A stretch of 14,100 nt of DNA from a bacterium (GCA_028278125.1 JANQEY010000140.1:1-14100), one strand, 5' to 3'; numbered from the stretch's first letter, positions 1 to 7,170 are shown. The notes: generated by a model not told the origin, from the sequence alone. Numbers and translations are program-made.

Positions 1-2
1 AG

Positions 3-122
3 TTTCATCCAGCACGCACAGAGCTAACTTTTTGCCATCCAAATACTACCAACTTTACTCCCGGTTCCGAGCAGAATAACCACAGGATTCGTATATTCAA
101 TCCTTATGAGCGACTATCCTGA
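3..122 (+). CDS. Possible C-terminal tail of a truncated upstream gene (GlcE/FAD-linked oxidase?)
   Basis: This frame is open from the window edge to a TGA at 120-122 and overlaps the start of the next gene by 17 bases. Its last residues read IFNPYERLS, which recalls the I(F/L)NPGRL ending of FAD-linked oxidases such as GlcD and GlcE. Those genes normally sit directly upstream of glcF, so the context fits. The evidence is weak: the open stretch is only about 40 codons, the usual FDP triplet before the NP motif is missing, and the NP motif is followed by YER rather than GR. The neighbouring frame ending at 25-27 is an alternative. Confidence 0.28.
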   Translation, partial: FHPARTELTFCHPNTTNFTPGSEQNNHRIRIFNPYERLS

Positions 123-1359
123 CCTTGAACGGCATCGGTTCGAACTGGACAAATGTGTTACTTGTGCCATTTGCCATTCCGTCTGTCCGTCATATCTACT
201 TTCCAAAAGAGAGCTACTCTCACCGAGGGGCAGAATTATCCTTCTGAGAAGGATTCTCGAAGGCGATATTTCCGCTCATGAGGTGAGTCCCGATTCATTT
301 GATTTCTGCACCTTATGCTACGCCTGCCAGACTGCCTGTCCGGCAGGAGTGAGAACAGACCTGCTGTTTATCGCCGCACGAAAAATCATTACCGATTACA
401 ACGGTATCAGCAAGGTAAAAAAACGAATTTTTGAGAGCCTCGAAAACAGGAAAAAAGTGAATACTCTTGTATCACTGGGTTCCTTAACACAGAAAACAAT
501 TGGCAATAAAGCTGTTGAAAGCCTTGCAGGTGGCATGACTGTTCCCAAACTGAGAAGCAAACCGTTCCTTAATGAACTACCGGAATTGATCGAACCGGCG
601 GGTACAAAAAAAGCACGGGTGGCGTTATTCCTGGGATGTGTTTCGAACTATGTCAACGAGAATGCAGCCAAAGCAAGTATTGAAGTAATGCGCCAACTCG
701 GTGCTGAGATTGTAATTCCACGAAACCAGTTGTGCTGTGGTGCTCCAGCATTTAACAATGGTGATTTTGAAACAGCGAGGAAACTGGCAAAGGCAAACCT
801 GGCAATTATAAAAGAGACGCGAGCAGATTATATAGTATCACCTGACGCGACCTGCGGTGGTGCTTTCAGGCAGGAAATACCTGAACTGCTGGCAGAAGAT
901 GAGCAATTTGACATGGCTGTCTATTTCGCTGACAGGACACTTGACTGGAGCAGTTTTGTCCTGGATGTTCTCGATCCATCATTTCCGTCAACAACCGATC
1001 ATCACCTTGATGTAACCATCCATGATTCTTGCCATATAACCCACACCCAGCATACCCAGGGCAATCTCCGGGAACTGCTGGAACGAGTTCCTGGTGTTAA
1101 TGTTGTAGAGATGGAGGAAAGTACCATCTGTTGCGGATTTGGAGGATCATTTGCCTCTGTTTATCCTGACGAATCCAATACCTGGACAACAAGGAAGGTT
1201 GAACATGTTCAGAAAACAGGCGCATCATACGTTATCGCCTCCAGTCCAGGATGTATCCAGCAGATGGAACGTGGCTTTACCAACAAACATGTCGGCAATG
1301 TAAAAGTATTGCATCCTGCCGAGTTGATCACGATGCGCTGCGGATGGATGTATCGCTGA
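106..1359 (+). CDS. glcF: GlcF-like (Fe-S)-binding oxidoreductase subunit
   Basis: This 417-residue protein is close to the usual GlcF length (about 407 in E. coli). It has two ferredoxin-type CxxCxxCxxxCP motifs, at Cys17/20/23/27 and Cys68/71/74/78, which should bind two [4Fe-4S] clusters. Two CCG (cysteine-rich) domains follow: the first has Cys178 and the pair Cys210-Cys211, the second Cys309, the pair Cys342-Cys343 and Cys383. This order is typical of the soluble subunit that passes electrons from an FAD-linked 2-hydroxyacid oxidase (GlcD/GlcE) towards the quinone pool. LldE and HdrD relatives share the CCG domains, so glycolate as substrate is inferred, not shown. No transmembrane segment or signal peptide is seen. 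ATG 106 is the only conventional start before the in-frame stop at 25-27, and no clear Shine-Dalgarno precedes it, which would suit translational coupling to an upstream gene. The gap to acd is 71 bases. Confidence 0.85.
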   Translation: MSDYPDLERHRFELDKCVTCAICHSVCPSYLLSKRELLSPRGRIILLRRILEGDISAHEVSPDSFDFCTLCYACQTACPAGVRTDLLFIAARKIITDYNGISKVKKRIFESLENRKKVNTLVSLGSLTQKTIGNKAVESLAGGMTVPKLRSKPFLNELPELIEPAGTKKARVALFLGCVSNYVNENAAKASIEVMRQLGAEIVIPRNQLCCGAPAFNNGDFETARKLAKANLAIIKETRADYIVSPDATCGGAFRQEIPELLAEDEQFDMAVYFADRTLDWSSFVLDVLDPSFPSTTDHHLDVTIHDSCHITHTQHTQGNLRELLERVPGVNVVEMEESTICCGFGGSFASVYPDESNTWTTRKVEHVQKTGASYVIASSPGCIQQMERGFTNKHVGNVKVLHPAELITMRCGWMYR

Positions 1360-1430
1360 TCACTTGACTTTTCCTCAATTTTGCGGTTTTTTGTAAGAAA
1401 TTAAAAATGACCGGTTACCTGGAGTAAGTA

Positions 1431-2585
1431 ATGGACATGACAGATATGTTTCTCACGGACGAGCAGAAAATGGTTCGTGAGATGGTTCGTGATTTTTCCG
1501 AGAACGAGTTAAAACCGATTGCAGCAGAAATTGACCAGAACGAACGTTTCCCCGAGGAAACAATCCCGAAGATGGCGGAACTTGGACTTCTTGGTGTCAC
1601 CATACCCGAGGAATACGGTGGCAGTGGTATGGATACTGTATGTTACGCTATAGCCGTGGAAGAGATCAGCCGTGTCTGTGCCTCGACGGGAATCACCCTT
1701 GCAGCTCATATATCACTGGGTACTCAACCATTTGTCCTCTTCGGATCGGAAGAACAAAAACATAAATACTGCCCTCCCCTCTGTTCCGGTGAATATATCG
1801 GTGCTTTAGGACTGACCGAACCCAACGCCGGATCAGACGCCGGTGGCACCGAAACAACCGCCGTCCTCGACGGTGACGAATGGGTATTAAACGGCTCAAA
1901 AATATATATCACCAACGGTACGTATGCTGGAACGGTTGTAGCTACAGCGGTTACGGATAAAACCAAGGGCTCAAAAGGGATCAGCAGCTTTATCGTTCCG
2001 ACGGGCACAGAAGGTTTCAGTGTTGGTAAGAAGGAACGGAAACTCGGTATCCGTGGTTCCGACACGGTAATGCTTCACTTCACCGACTGCCGTATCCCTA
2101 AAGAAAACATGCTGGGAAAAGAAGGTGAAGGATTTAAACAGTTCCTGATCATCCTCGACGGTGGCCGGATTTCCATCGGCGCCATGGCGCTTGGTATCGC
2201 GCAGGGAGCGTTTGAGGAAGCCGTCCGTTACAGCCAGGAACGTTTCCAGTTTAATAAACCAATCGCCGCCTTCCAGGCAATCCAGTTTAAACTTGCCGAC
2301 ATGGCGACTGAGATCGAAGCAGCGCGTCACCTTGTTTACCACGCGTCAAAACTCAAGGACGCCGATAAGGATTATATCAAGCAATCGTCTATGGCCAAAC
2401 TATACGCCAGTGAAGTAGCGACTCGTGTCTGCAACCAGGCTATCCAGGTTCACGGTGGCTACGGATACTGTAAGGATTACCCGGTGGAGCGGATGTTCCG
2501 TGACGCCAAGATCACCGAGATTGGCGAAGGCACCAGCGAAATCCAGAGGATTGTCATAGCGAGGACACTACTCAACTCGAAATAA
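1431..2585 (+). CDS. acd: Short-chain (butyryl-type) acyl-CoA dehydrogenase
   Basis: This 384-residue flavoenzyme matches the normal length of the family and should oxidise acyl-CoA to trans-2-enoyl-CoA, handing electrons to ETF in the cytoplasm. Visible landmarks are the FAD/substrate segment [13 protein letters not shown] at 126-138, the [13 protein letters not shown] segment at 151-163, and the C-terminal EGTSEIQR block. In short-chain and butyryl-CoA dehydrogenases the catalytic base is the Glu of the YEGTSEIQR block; here it is Glu366, preceded by Gly where many relatives have Tyr. Chain-length preference cannot be read with certainty. GGAG at 1421-1424 sits 6 bases before ATG 1431, supporting this start over the nearby internal ATGs. 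The gene could be cotranscribed with glcF. It is followed by two hairpins and by a decayed copy of its own 3' end. Confidence 0.93.
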   Translation: MDMTDMFLTDEQKMVREMVRDFSENELKPIAAEIDQNERFPEETIPKMAELGLLGVTIPEEYGGSGMDTVCYAIAVEEISRVCASTGITLAAHISLGTQPFVLFGSEEQKHKYCPPLCSGEYIGALGLTEPNAGSDAGGTETTAVLDGDEWVLNGSKIYITNGTYAGTVVATAVTDKTKGSKGISSFIVPTGTEGFSVGKKERKLGIRGSDTVMLHFTDCRIPKENMLGKEGEGFKQFLIILDGGRISIGAMALGIAQGAFEEAVRYSQERFQFNKPIAAFQAIQFKLADMATEIEAARHLVYHASKLKDADKDYIKQSSMAKLYASEVATRVCNQAIQVHGGYGYCKDYPVERMFRDAKITEIGEGTSEIQRIVIARTLLNSK

Positions 2586-2618
2586 GTTTTACTAATCAAA
2601 ATATCTATTAGTGGGTGG

Positions 2619-2641
2619 CCCTGTCAGCTTTGATGACAGGG
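2619..2641 (+). repeat. 8-bp hairpin with 7-nt loop, family with 2696 and 12081
   Basis: The arms CCCTGTCA (2619-2626) and TGACAGGG (2634-2641) pair perfectly around the loop GCTTTGA. The arm is preceded by GGTGG and followed by a pyrimidine-rich run, as in the hairpin 77 bases downstream. It may be the first part of a double terminator for acd, but the T-tract is poor. Confidence 0.55.
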
Positions 2642-2695
2642 TCTACTCTTTCATAATACACGCCTACCCTCTAATAGTTATCCCCGACAGGGTGG

Positions 2696-2731
2696 CCCGA
2701 CTTGACTCGCAAGTCGGGTTTCTCTTTTTTT
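2696..2731 (+). terminator. Rho-independent terminator after acd
   Basis: The arms CCCGACTT (2696-2703) and AAGTCGGG (2711-2718) enclose the loop GACTCGC and are followed by a long T-rich run (2719-2731). The same loop and flanks recur in the terminator after hbd at 12081, with two compensated base-pair changes in the stem. Confidence 0.8.
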
Positions 2732-2758
2732 CCCGGGATTCACTGATCCCGGGCTACG
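2732..2758 (-). repeat. REP-like palindrome with GTAG foot (copy 1)
   Basis: The arms CCCGGGAT (2732-2739) and ATCCCGGG (2746-2753) surround a 6-nt loop and are followed by CTAC. Read on the minus strand the unit is GTAG plus hairpin, the layout of REP elements mobilised by RAYT (TnpA-REP) transposases. The minus-strand reading closely matches the copy at 6952-6977, including the A-run after the hairpin. Its edge lies next to the start of the acd remnant. Confidence 0.65.
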
Positions 2759-2759
2759 T

Positions 2760-2870
2760 GATTACCCGGTGGAGCAGATGTTTTGTGATACCAAGATCAC
2801 CGAGATCGGTGAAAGTACCAGCGGAAGCCTGAGGATTGTTATAGCGAGGACGTTACTCAGCTCGAAATAG
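2760..2870 (+). pseudogene. Truncated, decayed copy of the acd 3' end
   Basis: These 111 bases align without gaps to the last 111 bases of acd (2475-2585). By hand count there are 17 mismatches, about 85% identity; 15 are transitions and 2 are transversions. The frame stays open and ends at the same codon position (TAG for TAA). The translation keeps DYPVE, KITEIGE and RIVIARTLL but changes EIQ to GSL and the Gly after the catalytic Glu to Ser. There is no start codon, FAD domain or ribosome binding site of its own. It is the remnant of a second acd copy or a partial duplication, and is not expected to be functional. Confidence 0.88.
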
Positions 2871-2908
2871 TTTTAAATACCTGAAATCAGTTAGAAATTT
2901 TAATATAC

Positions 2909-2936
2909 GGGTTCCAATCAATTGGAACCCTTTTTT
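2909..2936 (+). terminator. Strong rho-independent terminator upstream of the KAP-FGE gene
   Basis: The arms GGGTTCCAA (2909-2917) and TTGGAACCC (2922-2930) close on a four-base loop, TCAA, and six Ts follow at once (2931-2936). It isolates the KAP-FGE gene from upstream transcription. Its start (ACGGGTTCC) is repeated in the terminator at 5219. Confidence 0.85.
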
Positions 2937-3035
2937 ATTACATAACGCCAATGAGTTGATTTGATAGATCTATGTTAAGTAGCTTAGCAATAGAAACTTC
3001 TACTAATCATTAACGATTGCTAGTTAGGGGGAAAA

Positions 3036-5114
3036 ATGCCGCCAAATCATTACAAACCACTACCTTTACTTAGTGATATTCCAGCAGGCGAAGGTATACG
3101 TAAAGATGAATTAGGTTTCGAACATACAGCGATAGTATTAGCTGATGCTGCTGTCGAAACTAACGAACCTCTGACAATCGGCATTTTTGGTGAATGGGGA
3201 ACAGGTAAAACCAGCACTATGCGACTAATTGAAGAGAAGGTGCATGAAAAACCGAATGCCGTAGCGGTATGGTTCAACGCCTGGCAATATGAAAAAGAAG
3301 ATCACTTGATTGTTCCTTTGACGGCAACAATTGAACAAGATATCGCATCGCAAATTGACACTAAAAATTGGAAAGGTAAAGTATTAAAAGGGGCAGAAAA
3401 TTTGAGAGATGCGCTTCGTTCAATTGCATATGGTTTTTCGATAAAGGGAAAAGTAGGTTTTCCTCTATTATCGGAAGCTGAAATTAATTTGTCACCAAAA
3501 GATATGATTGAACGTTATCAAGATCTTACTAAAGATGCAGTTCTTGCCAGAAGTTTATATTTTGATGCATTCAAAAGATTAAAAGAATTGTCTGTTAATA
3601 AAACTAAACTGGGAACACCTCCAAAAATCGTTGTTCTTGTTGATGATTTAGATCGCTGTTTTCCAGACAAAGCAGTTGAACTACTTGAAGGTATTAAACT
3701 TGTATTACACCAACCTGGTTTTTCTTTTGTGATTGGGGTTAATGATGAAATAATACAAAAATTTATTAAAACAAAATATGAGAAAGAATTCAACATCACC
3801 GGTTCATATTTTGATCAATATCTCGATAAAATAGTCCAGGTAAAGGTTCCCGTACCCTCAAGAGAACCAGAATCTGATGAGATGGAAAATTATATTGAGA
3901 GTCTATTAGATGATGAAGTATTTAAAGATAAAGAAACTAGATCAGCAATTGTACTTTTGGTTTCTCACGCCTGCAAACATAATCCGAGATCAATTGTCAG
4001 GTTATTAAATCGTGTAATGATTTCTTCAAGAATCAGTATACTTGAGAACAGGGAATATGATCCAGTCGCACTACTTCTTCATATTGCAATGGATGAACCA
4101 GTTTTTAATTACCTTAGGACTACTCTTAATTCCAAATTAGCCCAAGCCGGCAATCAGACGATTGGGATGTATCTTGCGAAAATAATAGAGAATTATGATG
4201 ATGATGATATTGAATGGTTTAATAATCAAATTAAGCAAGCAGACGAACTAGAATTACATGCTTTGAAAAAATCGATTGAGACACTTCAAACTAACAAACA
4301 TATCTGTAAAATATTACAGCTCGAATCTGGTCAAAACTGGCTTAAAGACAAGTATTTTCGCGAAAAACAATCTGCTGCGTCCAATAAAACGATGGGAGAC
4401 AGAAAGATAAGACCATTTAAAATAGTAAATCATTATTACGCTGAAACCACATTAGAAAAAATACTACAGGATATGATAACAATTCATGGTGGATCATTTA
4501 GAATGGGGAGTGAATTTGATAGCTCAGTGCAACCTATCCATAAAGTTATGGTTGAAAATTTCAGGATGAGTGTTAATCCCGTCACTCAGATACAGTATGA
4601 GTCAATCATGCAACTCAATCCTTCAAAATTTAATGGTCCCAATAATCCTGTTGATAGTGTTTCATGGGAAGATGCAAGGGCATTTTGTAAAAAACTTTCT
4701 ACCATGTCTGATCTTTCTTTTCGTTTACCAACAGAAGCTGAATGGGAATATGCTTGCATTGCTGGTACAAAATCGGATAATTGCATTGATAATGATGAAC
4801 CGGCCAATAACGCCTGGTTTATCAGTAACAGTGATGAGAGAACACATCGCGTTGGAGGGAAAGCTCCAAACATGTTTCATTTATACGATTTACTTGGGAA
4901 TGTTTGGGAATGGTGCGAAGATGATTGGCATAATAATTACTTAGATGCTCCTTCCGACGGCAGTGCCTGGATAGATGTTCCGAGAAGTATCTATCGCGTC
5001 TTAAGAGGAGGTAGCTGGGCGATTGAGCCGGTCGGTTGTCGAACACGGTTAAAGGCAAAGCAGACCATTAGACACGATCAATTCGGTTTCCGACTTGTTT
5101 TGAGTATTCAATGA
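3036..5114 (+). CDS. KAP-family P-loop NTPase fused to an FGE-sulfatase (SUMF1-like) domain
   Basis: This 692-residue two-part protein starts at ATG 3036 behind AGGGGG (3026-3031). The N-terminal part is a KAP-type NTPase: Walker A GEWGTGKTS at 52-60, the family's WFNAW signature at 79-83, and Walker B VVLVDDLDR at 199-207, then a sensor-like FVIGVND at 231-237. Many KAP proteins carry membrane helices between the Walker motifs; none is evident here, so it is probably cytoplasmic. A helical linker (about 340-470) leads to an FGE domain (about 479-692) with GGSFRMGS 485-492, FRLPTEAEWEYA 562-573, GNVWEW 621-626, RGGSW 657-661 and a final GFRLV. Set against SUMF1 by eye, the second active-site cysteine has a counterpart (Cys668) but the first position is Ile663, so formylglycine-generating activity is doubtful and a binding role more likely. 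It stands alone between two terminators and is more AT-rich than its neighbours (many AAA, GAA, TTA and AGA codons), consistent with transfer. KAP NTPases occur in phage-exclusion contexts (F-plasmid PifA); a defence role here is inference. Confidence 0.88.
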   Translation: MPPNHYKPLPLLSDIPAGEGIRKDELGFEHTAIVLADAAVETNEPLTIGIFGEWGTGKTSTMRLIEEKVHEKPNAVAVWFNAWQYEKEDHLIVPLTATIEQDIASQIDTKNWKGKVLKGAENLRDALRSIAYGFSIKGKVGFPLLSEAEINLSPKDMIERYQDLTKDAVLARSLYFDAFKRLKELSVNKTKLGTPPKIVVLVDDLDRCFPDKAVELLEGIKLVLHQPGFSFVIGVNDEIIQKFIKTKYEKEFNITGSYFDQYLDKIVQVKVPVPSREPESDEMENYIESLLDDEVFKDKETRSAIVLLVSHACKHNPRSIVRLLNRVMISSRISILENREYDPVALLLHIAMDEPVFNYLRTTLNSKLAQAGNQTIGMYLAKIIENYDDDDIEWFNNQIKQADELELHALKKSIETLQTNKHICKILQLESGQNWLKDKYFREKQSAASNKTMGDRKIRPFKIVNHYYAETTLEKILQDMITIHGGSFRMGSEFDSSVQPIHKVMVENFRMSVNPVTQIQYESIMQLNPSKFNGPNNPVDSVSWEDARAFCKKLSTMSDLSFRLPTEAEWEYACIAGTKSDNCIDNDEPANNAWFISNSDERTHRVGGKAPNMFHLYDLLGNVWEWCEDDWHNNYLDAPSDGSAWIDVPRSIYRVLRGGSWAIEPVGCRTRLKAKQTIRHDQFGFRLVLSIQ

Positions 5115-5131
5115 TTAAATCAAATTGTTCT

Positions 5132-5166
5132 CAATAGAGTAATTATTGTCAGTATCACTCTATTTG
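5132..5166. repeat. AT-rich inverted repeat just after the KAP-FGE gene
   Basis: The arms AATAGAGT (5133-5140) and ACTCTATT (5157-5164) are exact reverse complements separated by 16 bases. The position 18 bases after the stop codon suggests a 3' hairpin in the KAP-FGE transcript. It has no clean T-tract directly after it. Confidence 0.4.
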
Positions 5167-5188
5167 AATTTATATACTCTTTTAACAC

Positions 5189-5197
5189 TGGTATAAT
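5189..5197 (+). promoter_or_regulatory. Possible extended -10 promoter
   Basis: TATAAT at 5192-5197 is preceded by TG one base away, a perfect extended -10 pattern. No good -35 box lies 16-18 bases upstream (TTTATA is the nearest). A transcript from here would run straight into the hairpin at 5219-5247, so this is either a chance match in AT-rich DNA or an attenuated promoter for the carboxypeptidase. Confidence 0.35.
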
Positions 5198-5218
5198 CAA
5201 TAACTACGTAGTAAATTC

Positions 5219-5247
5219 ACGGGTTCCTGTTTTGGGAACCCGTTTTT
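5219..5247 (+). terminator. Rho-independent terminator after the KAP-FGE gene
   Basis: The arms ACGGGTTCC (5219-5227) and GGAACCCGT (5235-5243) pair over nine positions with a 7-nt loop, followed by a run of five Ts (5243-5247). Its left arm is identical to the first nine bases (2907-2915) of the terminator on the other side of the gene. Confidence 0.85.
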
Positions 5248-5275
5248 AATTCCAACAATTTATTCCGGAAACGTC

Positions 5276-6784
5276 ATGCCAAAAGAGAGTTATTATTCCC
5301 GTCTAGCAAAGAAGATGAAACCCGTAACACTGCTGGAAACAATTGAGCTGCTGCTCGATTGGGATGAAAAAGTAATAATGCCGTCAGAAGATGCTGCTCA
5401 TCGATCCGAGCAACTCGCGTTTATCTCAGGATTAAAACATCAACGCCTGATCGAAGAGGAGAACGGTGACCTTCTAAAAGAAGCTGCCGAAGAGTTGAAA
5501 GATAAATGTCCTCTGTCCCCAGAAATGGTTAATGTCCGTGAATGGAAACGCGATTACGACAAAGCTACCAAGCTTCCCACTTCACTGGTGGAAGAACAGA
5601 GCCGTGCTCATTCCAAGGCTCACCAGGTCTGGCTCGAATCAAGAAAAACCGGTGACTATAAAACCTTCGCGCCACACCTGGATAAGGTTTTCCAGTTGGC
5701 GCTTGAGGTAGCCGAATGTTACGGTTATGATGAAGATCCTTATGATGCCCTCCTTGATATCTATGAACCGGGATTAAAATCCGCAGTGATGCTGGAAATG
5801 CTGCGAAGCCTCCGTTCATCGCTGGTTCCCCTGCTGGATAAAATAATGGCATCCGAGCGTCAGCCGGACACGTCAGTCCTGCATGGCAATTACCCGGCAG
5901 CCGACCAGGAAGCACTGGGAAAACAAGCGTCGGAGGCAATCGGATTCCGTTATAATCACGGCCGTCTTGATGTAACAGCCCACCCGTTCTGCACCACAAT
6001 CGGTCCCAGGGATATCAGGATATGTACCCGTTACGATGAAAGTATTTTCACATCAGGATTTCTTGCGATTCTTCACGAAGCCGGGCACGGAATGTATGAA
6101 CAAAACGTTTCACAGGAGCATTGGGGTACCCCGATGGGATTATATCGTTCCCTCGGTATCCATGAATCACAGTCTCTTTTCTGGGAGAACCATGTAGCCC
6201 GTAGTGAAGGATTCTGGCGTTACTGGCTGCCAAAGACTATGGAAAAGTTTAATTCGCTACAGAATGTTAAATTTGATGATTTTTATTTTGCGATAAACAA
6301 GGTACAACCTTCATTCATCCGTGTAGACGCCGATGAATTGACCTATAACCTGCATATTCTTTTGCGAGCTGAGCTTGAGTACGCCCTTCTTCATGGAAAA
6401 ATGAAAGCGGCTGATATGGCGGATGCCTGGAATGACCTGTTCAAGGAATACTTCGGGCTTAAGGTTCCGGACAACAATAAAGGCTGCCTGCAGGATATCC
6501 ACTGGAGTATCGGGGCTGTAGGATATTTCCCCACCTATTCGCTGGGAACCATTTACGCCGCACAGCTATATGACGCAGTCGGTAAACAGGTAGGTAAACT
6601 AGAGGCCCTGTTTTCCAAGGGTGATTACGCTCCCGTTCGTGAATGGCTGGTTGAAAAAATCCACAAGCAGGGACGTCGGTATATGCCTGCCGAATTAATC
6701 GAGAACGCGACCGGATCATTGCCCGATCCATCGTTCCTGATCAAATACCTGGAGAATAAATACCAGTATCTTTATGGGATATAA
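5276..6784 (+). CDS. M32 family metallocarboxypeptidase (Taq-type)
   Basis: This 502-residue protein has the standard length of thermostable carboxypeptidase 1 (family M32), cytoplasmic zinc enzymes that remove C-terminal residues from peptides. The zinc site HEAGH lies at 267-271, with the third ligand expected in HESQS at 296-300 (Glu297). Other family landmarks are HPF in DVTAHPFCT, the DxR segment RDIRICTRYDE, IRVDADELTYN and the near-C-terminal YSLGTIYAAQ. No signal peptide is present. ATG 5276 is preceded by GGAA at 5267-5270, a weak but correctly spaced site. The gene stands alone: a terminator lies upstream and a hairpin cluster downstream. A role in peptide salvage is the natural inference. 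Confidence 0.94.
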   Translation: MPKESYYSRLAKKMKPVTLLETIELLLDWDEKVIMPSEDAAHRSEQLAFISGLKHQRLIEEENGDLLKEAAEELKDKCPLSPEMVNVREWKRDYDKATKLPTSLVEEQSRAHSKAHQVWLESRKTGDYKTFAPHLDKVFQLALEVAECYGYDEDPYDALLDIYEPGLKSAVMLEMLRSLRSSLVPLLDKIMASERQPDTSVLHGNYPAADQEALGKQASEAIGFRYNHGRLDVTAHPFCTTIGPRDIRICTRYDESIFTSGFLAILHEAGHGMYEQNVSQEHWGTPMGLYRSLGIHESQSLFWENHVARSEGFWRYWLPKTMEKFNSLQNVKFDDFYFAINKVQPSFIRVDADELTYNLHILLRAELEYALLHGKMKAADMADAWNDLFKEYFGLKVPDNNKGCLQDIHWSIGAVGYFPTYSLGTIYAAQLYDAVGKQVGKLEALFSKGDYAPVREWLVEKIHKQGRRYMPAELIENATGSLPDPSFLIKYLENKYQYLYGI

Positions 6785-6801
6785 TATTCACCAGATATTA
6801 A

Positions 6802-6835
6802 GTAGCCCGGATTGCACGTAGTCTGTGAATCCGGG
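6802..6835 (+). repeat. REP-like palindrome with GTAG foot (copy 2, longer loop)
   Basis: GTAG (6802-6805) is followed by the arms CCCGGATT (6806-6813) and AATCCGGG (6828-6835) around a 14-nt loop. It shares the foot and the CCCGG stem start with the copies at 2732, 6952 and 12173 but has a larger loop. Confidence 0.6.
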
Positions 6836-6869
6836 ATTCTGATAAAGAAAATCTTTAGACCATAACATT

Positions 6870-6902
6870 CCCGGATATCAGGCTGCCGCCTGACTATCCG
6901 GG
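6870..6902. repeat. Long imperfect hairpin in the repeat cluster
   Basis: An outer stem CCCGGATA/TATCCGGG and an inner stem TCAGGC/GCCTGA pair over 14 positions with a single bulged C (6894) and a TGCC loop. The right side is followed by GTACG, close to the CTACG foot of the REP-like copies, so it may be a variant of the same family. Confidence 0.6.
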
Positions 6903-6914
6903 GTACGTGCTAAC

Positions 6915-6948
6915 GACACTGGATCCCGGATCGAGTCCGGGATGACAA
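6915..6948. repeat. GACACTGGAT...ATGACAA palindromic repeat (copy 1)
   Basis: The arms ATCCCGGA (6923-6930) and TCCGGGAT (6936-6943) enclose TCGAG. The flanks GACACTGGAT and ATGACAA are shared with the element at 8084-8116, whose stem differs. Short palindromes with this TGGATTCC...GAATGAC frame are widespread in intergenic DNA of many bacteria. Confidence 0.65.
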
Positions 6949-6951
6949 CTC

Positions 6952-6977
6952 GTAGCCCGGGATCAGCGTATCCCGGG
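6952..6977 (+). repeat. REP-like palindrome with GTAG foot (copy 3)
   Basis: GTAG (6952-6955) is followed by the arms CCCGGGAT (6956-6963) and ATCCCGGG (6970-6977) with a 6-nt loop and an A-run. It is nearly the exact reverse complement of copy 1 at 2732-2758, including the flanking CG and the A-run. Confidence 0.65.
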
Positions 6978-7170
6978 AAAAATGTAGTGCGACGTTGTGA
7001 TACCAACCCTTTTGCAGAAGCAATCTCGACTTTTAAAAATCCTGACCAGAATTTGAAATTGACTAAACAACTCTTAGCTGTCTCCATCAGGAAACTAAAC
7101 CTGTTTCCCCTGGTACAACAATTAATTATATTAGGCAATCCAAACATTAACTGAACTAACAGGCGATAAA

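Larger units (their letters stand above)
2586..3035. other. Gene-free accessory junction between acd and the KAP-FGE gene
   Basis: No convincing complete gene lies here. In order it holds a small ACTAAT/ATTAGT inverted repeat (2591-2612), a hairpin at 2619-2641, a terminator-like hairpin at 2696-2718, a REP-like palindrome at 2732-2758, the acd remnant at 2760-2870, a strong terminator at 2909-2936 and the AT-rich leader of the KAP-FGE gene. The density of repeats and the scar suggest past rearrangement at this site. Confidence 0.7.
6785..7170. other. Gene-free stretch with a hairpin cluster, then a plain leader
   Basis: The first half (6802-6977) packs four GC-rich hairpins into under 180 bases, described separately. 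The second half (6978-7170) is AT-rich and holds nothing recognisable except the ribosome binding site of the next gene (AGG at 7161). No clear T-tailed terminator follows the carboxypeptidase gene. Open frames crossing this region translate the palindromes and are not credible genes. Confidence 0.7.

Noticed and set aside
1364..1392. Promoter ahead of acd (TTGACT at 1364)
   Set aside because: The -35-like box is good but only a run of Ts lies at the -10 distance, so it could not be supported.
2611..2832. 73-codon + strand frame across the junction after acd
   Set aside because: It translates two hairpins, a REP-like repeat and the acd remnant in the wrong frame; there is no ribosome binding site.
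3036..5275. Complete diversity-generating retroelement around the FGE domain
   Set aside because: No reverse transcriptase, accessory gene or adenine-different template repeat is visible in the window, and the expected variable stretch is not rich in asparagine-type codons.
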